DNA of 64,000 nt from Fremontodendron californicum (taxonomy: Eukaryota; Streptophyta; Magnoliopsida; Malvales; Malvaceae): NCBI GenBank assembly GCA_030761205.1, contig JAULJL010000011.1, positions 12,080,501 through 12,144,500 on the forward strand. The letters are read 5' to 3'. Below are positions 35,701-43,621 of the stretch, piece by piece. The number at the start of each line of letters is the position of its first letter. Positions within the stretch are counted from its first letter, which is position 1. The notes beneath the pieces were generated by a model. The model was not told the origin of the DNA. It made no database searches and saw only the letters and a program-made list of their open reading frames with translations. The translations under genes and the position numbers were made by a program.

Positions 35701-38700
35701 TGTTATGGCTCAAAATTATACTAGATGACTTGAAGATTAAATGGGAGACTCCAATGAAGTTGTATTGTGATAATAAGTCTGCAATCAACATAGCTCACAA
35801 TCCAGTTCAGCACGACAGAACTAAACATGTGGAGGTTGACAGACATTTCATTAAAGAGAAACTTGAAAGTGGATTGATTTGCACTCCCTATATTTCTACA
35901 AAGAACCAGCTAGCAGATGTCTTAACTAAAGGACTGATGAGTTCAGCATTTCAGCAGATTGTAGGCAAGCTAGGGATGGAAAATATCTACTCCCCAGCTT
36001 GAGGGGAAGTGCTGGAAATCAGGGATTGACTAACTGAAATCCCAAGGCTGGAAATCAGGGATTGACTGCTGGAAAGATTGACTGCTGGAAAGATTGACTG
36101 CTGGAAATCAGGGATTGACTAACTGAAATCCCAAGGTTGGAAATCAGGGATTGACTGCTGAAAATTAGCTGTAAATACTGTCAAACCTGACTGCTAGAAA
36201 TTAGCGGTAAATACTGTCAAATTCCTATCTTTTAGGGATTTAGTAAACCCTTCCTTCATGTATAAATACCTTGTAACAGACTAGTTCAGAAAATAATACA
36301 AAAAAAAAAAAACCTTTCTTCAAACCTTTCTTCACAGTTAACTAGAAGCATTAAGAACAAGATTGAACAAACAACTCAACAAAGCATTAAATCAAGCTAG
36401 AGAGAGAAAGTAAATTCAAACTATGTGTTGAGTTCCATTGAAATCCTAGTAAAAGAATTTTAGTTCATGATAATTAATGAAAACAAATAATAAAATAGTT
36501 TCACCATCATCAACAATACAAGAAAGATAAAGAAGAGAAAATAGAAAAGAAGAAACTAAGAGTTGTCAGTTCTTGAGTCTTCAATCTTGAAGCTTCCAAT
36601 CTTTTTGAGAGAATTTGATGGTGGCTATCTTCTTGAGAGAGAATTAGGTTTCTTGATGTCTAATTCCCCTTATTCTGACCTAAAAGAGTCCTATTTAAAG
36701 TGTCTAAGGCCTCCTGGAGTCTGAAACTTCGTTTCCAATAAAAACGGATAAGTTTTGCATTTTTTTACATTTTTGCGGTACTGTTCACGAGCCCCCGGCG
36801 CTGTGGCGCCAGATTTGGGCGCCGCAGTGCCACTGCTACTGCCTCCTCGGTGTTTCTCCTCATTTTGCCCGAATTGGTTCCTGTCAGCTTCTCGAACTTC
36901 ATCAGCTGTTTTGACTGGGCAAATCTTGTCCGATTTTGACGAGCCTTACACCTTTGGAAAGGTATGGAAGTCAGCTTCAAAAGTCAAGAAGGAAGTTTTC
37001 TCAAATTAAGTCTTTAAGATCGAGTTTTTCTTGAACGAAGCTCCGGAGGTCGAATCTGCCTGCTCATTGGAATGCACCGATTTTTGTCGTTTTGCACCTC
37101 GAAGCTCCAAATTACCTTGGACCTATAAAAACACATAAATAACAACTAAATAACTATTTTTAATCATAAAATGAATAATTAAAATAAATATAACAATATC
37201 TAAAACTTATCAAATCTTAATAAAATCCTCAAAGACTTAGTGGATTTAAAAGCATAGAAAGTGGAAAAATAACTATATTTCCTAACGTTATCAGAGGCGA
37301 AGAGAGTTAGAGGGTAGGGCATTCTAGTTCTCCTTGTTTGGTACTCTTTTAAAGGCAAGCGAATGGTAGCTGCAACTTACCACCTGCGTTGCATGGATAC
37401 GGGTACGGTACCGGTACCCGGTACGGGTACGGGATACGGCAAATTCTAAAAAACTAGGGTACGGGTACGTTAATATTATATATATATATAACTGAAATTT
37501 CACATATGACACAACATAATATAAAAGATAAAACACACAAATTTCACATAAAGGAGCTTAAATTGTTGCCATGGTTCGTAAATTTTGTCATAAAAATGTT
37601 TTTCTCTCTGTTGGATAGAGTTAAGTATGTTTTTCACCCTAATCAATTTCAGAGTTATAATCTTCTTTAATCTAGAAACATATAAAACCAAAGGAGCTAA
37701 ACAGGTTTACGATCTGTTTGAGATCATCCACAGAATTCAATCTGAAGCAAGACAGAAATGATGTTTACTGTCAATGTTAAAGCTCATTGGATAAGTCAGC
37801 CACATTTATACATGATTTCTAAAGATACAAATCCTTAAACTGGATTCAGCTGCAGAATCATTCTACACTAATCATACCATATCATAGATGAGTCAGGAGC
37901 AAAACCCAAACACAACAAAATCAAAATACCCAAAAAATCAAAATAGAGGGAGAAAGTCAGAAACATACATTTGGACTGAGGAGTGAGGAGGGACTGAGAA
38001 GATTTCCAACTTATCAGAATGGAGGATTTGCAGCAACTTTTTTTGGGTACGGCTGTTAAAGATTCAGGCTTCAATTCAAGCATTGATTTCGATTTCTGTG
38101 TTGGTGAAAGCTTTGAGCAAGAACCATCTTCTGCTGATAAGCTTTTCTGTGATGGGAAAATCCTTCCTACTGATATCAAGAAAAAGAATGCCAATGGAAA
38201 GTAAGTAGTAAAATAAGAAATTGGTTTAGGGCAAATTGGTTGTCGACTGTTGATAAAGAAAAAAATGGGTTTAGGGCAAATTTTTTTTGGGTGTGGCTGG
38301 GTACGCCGTACCCAGGCGTACCCAACCGTACCCAAATTTTTTTTTTTTTTTAAGTTAGGTACGTACCTGGTACGTATCCAGGCGTACCCCTGGCGTACCC
38401 GTACCAGGTACGTACCCGGTACGGATACGCCTTCAAAAAAGGCGTACCCGTGCTTCATAGCTTACCACTCATTTTCTATCCTCTTTTTACTCTGAATTGC
38501 AGAAAATTGGGGAAGAAGATTCCTCTTTAATTGAAGCTTTCAAATCCCCACATGCTGTCCTTAGATTAATTTCAATCACCTAAAATTAAGATTAGATAAC
38601 AGCGTGATCCTTTATGGTTCTAAGTGTTATTGTGGATGGGTTGCTTGGTTGAAAGGGGTGAGAAATTATTATGGTGTTAGGATTGAAGAAGTATGAAGAA

Positions 38701-41700
38701 GGATTAGGCTTAGGGTCTGGGTATGCTGCACTTTTTAGACTACATTAATTTACTTTCTTTAGCTTTCCCTGTTTTCTTCTGACACTGTCCAACACTTATT
38801 AGGTATTCTGTTGTGTAGATAATATGTTTATGCTTGGTGCTTAAATTTTGCAGATGATGGTCAAGATATAGATGGCTTGCCAACTGAAGGCATAGAAATT
38901 ACATGCTTCCATCTGGTAATAACCCTCAATTTTCTTTCCATTTCAATGTTTCATCTGAAGTTGGGCTTGCATAAGTTACATCTCTTCTTCAAAGAGCTGC
39001 ATTGCTGCATTTACATCATGATTAAGAATTTTCAAACTGTATTTTGTTGGAATGATAATCTTTTGATTCATAATAGTCAAAGCTTTAGGTGAAAATTGAT
39101 TTTCTATTTTCTTTACAATCATGTTATTTAGAGAATGGAGGTGTAAAGTTGAGCAATAGCTGATAATGTGAAACTCAATAACAGTGAAATTTTATTGTCA
39201 GTGACAACTTAGATATTTATATTCTGACTATTTGGCACTGACCATATAGAGCTTGTGATATAGAACAATTAATCTCTGACTAAGTTCCCAAGAAAATAGT
39301 CTAAAAACCCAATTTCAAAATCTCAAAACTCAATTTTCAGTACCAAAATCTCGATTATAAAATGCCCCCTCCAAAGTCTCACAAAACCCCATTTATATGA
39401 GCTTCATCATAAACTTAATTTTAAGCCACCTAATAAAACAAATCCCACCAAATAAATAAAGAAATTCCAATAAAATAAATCCAAGAAAGCCCAAATAAAA
39501 GAAAACCTATTTTATCAGTTTGCACCTAGAATAAACATTCTTCCAAATTAGGAAGATCGTTCCTAATTTATCATCTTAGTGCCTTCAATATTTTGTAAAA
39601 CCATATATTAAGGCCAACTTTTTGCGTTTTCCAATAAAGACGTCTCTTTTAATGGTTGATCACACTCTCAGTATTACCCGTCGCACTATGTAGTCTGTGT
39701 TCGTAGATATTTGTGAACTCACAGTAAGAACTACTGTCAGGTAAATTGTGAGTGGTCATGTCATTTCCAAAGAATATTAATTAGACATCTGCAAATGCTG
39801 GATTCTTTTATATTCCTTTGCGTTACTAAATAAAAGTTCTATAACATGTTGAAACTCTCCCTGCATTTAATAAACCTCCTTGTTGATCCATTTGAAAATC
39901 TGGGTATTTTCTGAGTTTATTATTTCTTAAGTTTAGGAGTTAAATCATTGTATTTTCAATTTATTTTTCATTCATTTCTCTAGTTCTCTCTTTTTTTTTT
40001 TTTTTTGGCCAGATAGTTCTCTTCCAATGCTCATGTTTACCCTTTGCATATGTGGGTTGCATCCTCTTTTGGGTATTTTGAGCAGACTTTTTATATAATT
40101 AGGCTTTTATTCCTTTTTGTTGGTGGCATTAAGTGTGCATCCACTTTCCTACCCTTTGTTGAATTGAGCTCAGTCAAAATTTGATGTTTTATATCAAAAG
40201 AGTGATACCGACTTTATATATACATTTGGATGGTTCTCATGCTCTGTGACCTAAAATATTGTAGTTACTGTTTTAACGCCCACAGAGATGCATCTAAAAG
40301 CACATCATTCATTAAATGCGTGAATCTTACTGCAGTTTATTGAATATCCTTCTGGTGCCCTGTTTGACTTTTGCATATGAGGTTGCATCCTCTTTTGGGT
40401 ATTTTGAGTCCTTACCAATGATAATTAGGCTTTTATTCCTTTTTTATCTTTTCTTTTTATTTTTCTCACTTTAAATCTTGTTCATAAAAGATTGGATGTG
40501 TTAGCATCATTTTCATACCCTTGACTTGAGGTGTCACTGTTGAGATTTGATGCTTTATGTTAAAAGAGTGATGCAGAGTTGATATGAATATGGAAGCTTA
40601 TCATGCCCTGTGAGTCTGTGACCTAGAATATTATAAACGCCCACACATGGCATATGTTAAAATGCATGGATCTTTCTGCAGTTTATTATTATTGTTATTT
40701 TTTTGTTCCACATAAGTTACTGCAGTTTATTATTCTTTATAAGTTTGCAGTTAAAAGTTACACATCTTATAAGTTCTCTGGTATAGCAGATAGTTGTTTG
40801 ATTATTGAAGTAGGAAGTGAGGCGGGGGAGAAACTAATCTCCTCTTTTAAGTTTTTTGGTGTTTAGATAACATGTGAACTTATAGTCGATTGTTATGTCC
40901 AGAATTCTTGATAGAATGCATTTATTTACTCAGAAGCTATGGAAGTGAAACGAGCTATTTAACCTTTTTTGAAAGAAAAAAAATTGAATACTATTAAAGA
41001 TTCTTTAGTAATTTTGTTTAAGGTCCATCACCAAAAGAGTTTTTACTGCATATATATAGTAAAAAAGAGGTTTAGCTATGTGAACATACAGACATTTGAA
41101 AAGAGGTATATAACATAGTCATTATTATTGTTACTCTTATTATTATTATTTAATTTGACATTTCTTACCAAGTACTGATTTTCTATGCAGGATGGTGCAC
41201 ATTACATGATTTATACACCGTCTGATCCACTTCTATTTGTTGCTGTCAAGGTAACTATGAGCATCCTTGGAGGATTTACTGTTTCAAACTTGAATGTGGC
41301 TGGACTTCCAGTTTTTGATTGAATTATATGCTCATGTCATGTGTCTAAAATCTGGATTTTAAATTCATTTCTACAAGCTAATAGCTTGAGAACTACTAAA
41401 AGGGAAATAAAAAAGGGAAAGAAACATTATGAAGATTATGATGAACTGGGAAGCTGATAAAGCTGAGTTTCGGTTTCTGCAGGATCAGAATGGAATGCTG
41501 CAAATTGCTGATGATGTAAGCAACATTTTACATTTTGCAATAGAAATTATTGAAGTTTCTTCTTTGACTACTTCGTTCTCTATTCCTCTAGATTATAAGA
41601 GGAACGATAAATAGTGCTATATGCATTCATTCTCTGTTATCAAGAATATCGTATTGTAATATACCTCTTGCTCTTGGTGTTCACTTGCTTGTTAATGTGC

Positions 41701-42559
41701 ATGTACATACTGGCTCTCATTTAGCTGCCTTCACCCACTAACTTAAATAGTTTCCCAGTGTGATTCAATACACAATTTTTCAATCTTCTATCCACTTATG
41801 AATTTTGGTATGGAACTTTGAAAAGGTTACATGAAACAAAAATTGTGGTTTTGAGGGCTTTATGAGGCAAATTGAGAACCAAGGGAGCATTTTGCTTGGC
41901 AGCAATCATACCAAAGGGGTTTCAAATGTTGAATCACTCTGCATTGCCCTGAATTCAATAGGAATGATCTCTCTGACTCTCTCTCTCTCTCTCGCTTGTA
42001 CAATATAATTTGAGGACCATCTGCACAGCATGTTTAGTGGCTGATTACTTTTGATCTTGGCATAGGTCCTAGAAAATCTGTCAGTTTCCATTAGCTTGCT
42101 ATAAGGTTAGCTTTTCAGGCATAGAACTTTTGGTGTGTGAGGGAGAGGGAGAGAGACAGAGACAGGTTATGTACGCTGGAGGATCTTCCTCACTTGCGAC
42201 GAGTGATGCTCAACAGTTGCTTTTCGGTTTTGCAACTATGTATTGCTGTTGTTATCTTTGGCATTTTAACTAGTTTTTGTGTGACCTGAGGTTATATGAC
42301 ACCACATATTTGTGGTATGGCTCTAAGTAGTGTGTATCTATGTGCTAACAGGATCTCCTGGACGACCCTGCTATCATGAGTGCCATTGATGAGGAAACTG
42401 AGTTTAATGCCTTGGTGGTATGCCACGCTACTAATTACCTTATTCTCAATCTGCTGCTGAAATGACCTAATGATTGTTCTGCCTTTTATTCTCTTTTTTT
42501 TTTTTTTTTTGCAGGAGGAAGAAGCTGTTCTTCTTGAATCATTGTTAGGTGAAAGATGA
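17781..42559 (+). CDS. Predicted plastid protein of 343 aa, DUF3727-like (10 exons)
   Basis: Exons 17781-18254, 20326-20423, 20527-20572, 20857-20939, 21020-21084, 38854-38915, 41191-41250, 41483-41515, 42352-42417 and 42515-42559 join into one open frame. All introns are GT-AG except intron 5, which is GC-AG. The first 55 or so residues are Ser/Pro-rich and poor in acidic residues, as in chloroplast transit peptides. A basic linker (GNKKRRKGK), an acidic stretch and a run of 19 Ser follow. The conserved part starts near residue 130 (PPAGFVVDDTGRVLM) and includes LECVIRRVFKSS, GDECMLLCPVD, DEEVEAFLPTAAYALAK and GFCYTARGGFFYSED. The C-terminal part (ITCFHLDGAHYMIYTPSDP, FVAVKDQNG, EETEFNALVEEE) resembles a small beta-rich DUF1292-type module. 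Relatives are, as I recall, in plants and cyanobacteria, with no established reaction. Intron 5 holds 17 kb of transposons. Confidence 0.85.
18084..18140 (+). repeat. In-frame (tct)n microsatellite encoding 19 Ser
   Basis: Nineteen uninterrupted TCT codons lie in exon 1 of the plastid protein gene, after an Asp-Asp. They sit between the transit peptide and the conserved domain, a place likely to tolerate length changes. Confidence 0.97.
19269..19532. mobile_element. Stowaway-type MITE in intron 1
   Basis: A 264-bp element is flanked by TA (19267-19268 and 19533-19534). Its ends are inverted: CTCCCTGCCTCCCATTTTTA on the left, and CTCTCTCAGTCTCATTTTCT read inward from the right. The 'ctccct...ccca' terminus and TA target are typical of plant Stowaway (Tc1/mariner) MITEs. 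The inner blocks 'tgactttcatgg' and 'ggacagttttgga' also fit. Confidence 0.85.
19553..19957. repeat. Tandem duplication of about 203 bp in intron 1
   Basis: Copies at about 19553-19755 and 19759-19957 share gaattctagaaatgacaat through gctagctaagtcct, with a few substitutions and single-base indels. The duplication lies wholly within intron 1 of the plastid protein gene. Confidence 0.92.
21085..21090 (+). other. GC donor splice site of intron 5
   Basis: The exon ends ACAG and the intron begins gcaatc. The exon 5/6 reading frame (FDFRT then DDGQDIDGLPTEG) is continuous only with this junction, because the split codon G/AT gives Asp. The CAG|GC context matches the strong exon-side consensus typical of GC-AG introns. 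No GT nearby keeps the frame without altering the protein. Confidence 0.85.
21487..23011 (-). repeat. 3' LTR of the intron-5 Athila-type element
   Basis: This 1525-bp LTR starts tgttgtcgga and ends gagttatca. The adjacent PPT on the minus strand is aagttttggggtg. It pairs with the interrupted LTR at 30520-37293. Confidence 0.92.
23012..24495 (-). other. 3' untranslated part of the intron-5 Athila-type element
   Basis: AT-rich, without a supported gene. It has the same layout as 2705-4438 of the other Athila-type element, including a start with a C-run and 'ttgctagtcc'. Confidence 0.55.
25570..29286 (-). pseudogene. Copia A pol remnant (protease, integrase, RT, RNase H) with multiple breaks
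   Basis: Domains follow the copia order across at least eight open fragments. Protease is WVIDSGATDHMTG (near 28920). The GAG-pre-integrase motif is LWHFRLGHPNFQYL with CDICQIAKQH (near 28430). Integrase core is LIHSDVWGPCKT (near 28340) and WGEAILTATYLLNRMPSRV (near 27950). RT is GCKWVFSIKFKSDG to QLDAKNAFLNGELEE (26983-26750) and YVDDIILTG (near 26515). RNase H is VARSSAEAEF, FCDNKAAI and HIEIDRHFIKEKL (25570-25932). Frameshifts and stops separate these, so no full product can be made. The element is clearly more decayed than copia B or C. Confidence 0.92.
29308..29991 (-). CDS. Copia A gag
   Basis: The ORF is open for about 228 codons from the ATG of MVKTAMTGERSS. An upstream in-frame ATG at 30027 lies in the LTR/PBS and is unlikely to be the start. 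It shows the copia gag pattern: LNGKNYLEWAQSIKLMIDGK near the N-terminus, W-rich and Y-rich helices (AKDAWDSVREMYSDLEN, KLWHSKQGDRDVTEYYNEM), and FLAGLNRSLDEVRGRILGK toward the end. It ends before the zinc-knuckle region, which lies in another frame around 29150. It likely forms the virus-like particle shell in intact relatives; here the remaining pol is broken. Confidence 0.8.
   Translation of the reverse strand: MVKTAMTGERSSPSSGVNTNGTLVNSVVQINGFDNLSLQLIVHKLNGKNYLEWAQSIKLMIDGKGKLGHLTGETKKPVEDDPSFRIWRSENSLVTVWLVNSMEPTIGKTYMFLPTAKDAWDSVREMYSDLENSSQIFELKTKLWHSKQGDRDVTEYYNEMRRLWQELDLCYNDMWENANDHVRYMKRIENDRVYLFLAGLNRSLDEVRGRILGKQTLPSLHEVFAEV
30497..30513 (-). promoter_or_regulatory. Primer-binding site of the intron-5 Athila-type element
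   Basis: The minus strand reads TGGCGTCGTTGCCGGAG, two mismatches from the tRNA-Asp complement seen at 7912-7928. It has the same six-base spacing from the LTR. The mismatches fit an older, decaying copy. Confidence 0.8.
31115..36334 (+). mobile_element. Copia element B, nested in the Athila-type LTR
   Basis: LTRs are 31115-31428 and 36010-36334 (TG...CA). The PBS at 31429-31446 reads TGGTATCAGAGC... (initiator Met tRNA), and the PPT gaggggaag directly precedes the right LTR. The flanks are CAATC (31110-31114) and CAGTT (36335-36339), a likely 5-bp duplication with two transitions. It belongs to the same family as copia C (43292-47871), whose pol protein is nearly identical. Confidence 0.94.
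31626..36002 (+). pseudogene. Copia B gag-pol polyprotein with two frameshifts
   Basis: It starts MSSMTDNAST. The gag helices LNGKNYMKWSQ and FLAGLNVEFDQVRVQILGK and a zinc knuckle CTHCKKPRHTKEHC (C-x2-C-x4-H-x4-C) are present. Next come protease WVIDSGATDHMTHSS, the GAG-pre-integrase HHFRIGHPSF...CEFCEFAKH, integrase core LIHSDIWGPSRV and DTPQQNGVAERKNGHLL, RT GCKWVFTVKYKSDG with YVDDIIVTG, and RNase H (AYTDADYAGC, SSAEAEFRS, LYCDNKSAIN). One frameshift lies near 31805-31835 in gag. The second is near 33500-33537 in the integrase core, where bases present in copia C are missing. The remaining 822 codons from 33534 are open. The stop codon overlaps the PPT. Confidence 0.93.
37384..38460. mobile_element. 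hAT-like non-autonomous element carrying a gene fragment
   Basis: The 8-bp duplication CTTACCAC (37376-37383 and 38461-38468) flanks a 1077-bp element. Its ends are related inverted repeats: ctgcgttgcatggatacggg on the left, and ctatgaagcacgggtacgcc read inward from the right. Both ends carry dense subterminal repeats of the words ggtacg/cgtacc (37400-37470 and 38300-38450). The centre has no transposase but holds an exon-like ORF (38019-38204). It sits in intron 5, to the right of the Athila-type element. Confidence 0.85.
38019..38204 (+). pseudogene. Captured host gene fragment inside the hAT-like element
   Basis: The 61-codon ORF starts MEDLQQLFLGTAVKD and contains IDFDFCVGESFEQE and PSSADKLFCDGKILPT. 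The combination of a 'DFDFCVG' motif and 'SADKLFxxGKILP' resembles the N-terminus of plant membrane-associated kinase regulator-like proteins, a tentative match from memory. A good donor-like aaa|gtaagt follows at its end (about 38199-38207), suggesting that a first exon was captured. It has a start codon but no continuation, so it is treated as a fragment. Confidence 0.55.
40035..40690. repeat. Diverged tandem duplication of about 330 bp in intron 6
   Basis: Copies at about 40035-40359 and 40360-40690 share ggttgcatcctcttttggg, ttaggcttttattcctttt, aaaagagtgat and cttctgcagtttatt-type blocks. They differ by many substitutions and indels, so this is older than the intron 1 duplication. Confidence 0.8.
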
Positions 42560-43291
42560 ACAGGTTGCTCACATCAACTTTTTCAGTTGCCCAAATTTGG
42601 AAGTGGCCCATGAATTGTAATTTACTATCCCTACCCTTAATACTTCCACACCAGACATTTTCCTAGAAAAAATTGGAAGTGAAGAGTAAAGAACCAAAAA
42701 AAAAAAAAAAGGAAAAACAGATTGAGAAAGTGTAAATGATAAATTTTTCTCTAAATCCAGAATTGGAATTCGATGTTTAGTTCAATAGTGAATTGAGGAG
42801 TTGATCTTTAATTTAGTTCAATCAAGGATCCCGACCTGTCATTTTGATATAATTAAGGCAAATTCACGACTGTTTGAAAAATCCTAACATTTAGGTTTTG
42901 TTCGGTACAAAGCATAGAAGGAGGACAAGACAAAAAAGTGTTTAATCAGTGGTTATTTTACAAAGTAAAACGTTATCTTTCTTTTAAAAATCAAATAAAA
43001 ATATTAAATTTTTTTATTTGAGTAAACTTTAATTTATTAAAAATATTATTTATCAAAAATAAAATTTGAAAACATTATATTATTTTGTAAATTATAGTAT
43101 ATGCGAATATCAATGTAATTATATTTAGTTAATAATGATAATAATAATTCTATTAATAATAATGATAATTCTAGTTATAAATTAAAATTAAAAATAATAT
43201 ATCATGAACATACATGTAGGCATAATTGATATATTTTTAATTTTTAAAAATATTTAAATTTTATTAATAATTAATATGTGTATATCGATAT
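42560..43291. other. 3' flank of the plastid protein gene, AT-rich spacer
   Basis: The first part is probably the 3' UTR of the gene ending at 42559. The rest is AT-rich with no gene seen. Confidence 0.5.
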
Positions 43292-43614
43292 TGAAGAAAA
43301 GGTTTTGTTATTTCTTATTTTTGAACTAGACTATTACAAGGTATTTATACATGAAGAAAGGGTTTACTTAATCCCTAAAAGATAGGAATTTGATAGTATT
43401 TACAGCTAATTTCAAGCTGGAAATCCCTGATTTTCAGCCTTAGGTTTCCAGCTGGAAATCCCTGATTTCCAGCATTGGGTTTCCAGCTGGAAATCCCTGA
43501 TTTCCAGCCTTGGGTTTCCAGCTGGAAATCCCTGATTTCCAGCATTGGGTTTCAAGCTGGAAATCCCTGATTTCCAGCCTTGGGATTCCAACTGTCAATC
43601 CCTGATTTCCAGCA
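43292..43614 (-). repeat. Copia C 3' LTR with palindromic minisatellite
   Basis: The LTR contains repeated units of about 37 bp built on gctggaaatc-cct-gatttccagc, a near-perfect inverted repeat with 10-bp arms. There are about four to five units at 43416-43612. The other LTR (47563-47871) carries a similar but not identical array. Confidence 0.93.
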
Positions 43615-43621
43615 CTCCCCC

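Larger units (their letters stand above)
21487..37293 (-). mobile_element. Second Athila-derived element, in intron 5, with two copia elements nested inside
   Basis: It is flanked by the duplication GAGGC (21482-21486 and 37294-37298) and has TG...CA LTRs. The PBS lies at the right LTR and the PPT at the left LTR, so it reads on the minus strand. With the nested copia elements removed, the internal part is only about 2.6 kb and holds a gag remnant, so the element is non-autonomous. The LTRs differ by many substitutions and a 24-bp indel (present near 36812-36835, missing near 22548), so it is older than the element at 823-9803. It lies antisense to the host gene. Confidence 0.93.
30520..37293 (-). 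repeat. 5' LTR of the intron-5 Athila-type element, split by copia B
   Basis: The two halves are 30520-31114 and 36340-37293 (36335-36339 is the presumed duplicated target). Joined, they give about 1549 bp, 24 bp longer than the left LTR. Junctions match the uninterrupted LTR near 22078 (ccaatcaactag). Confidence 0.92.

Noticed and set aside
37868..38458. 196-aa minus-strand ORF in the hAT-like element
   Set aside because: It is composed largely of translated ggtacg repeats and the antisense of the captured exon. No domain is seen.
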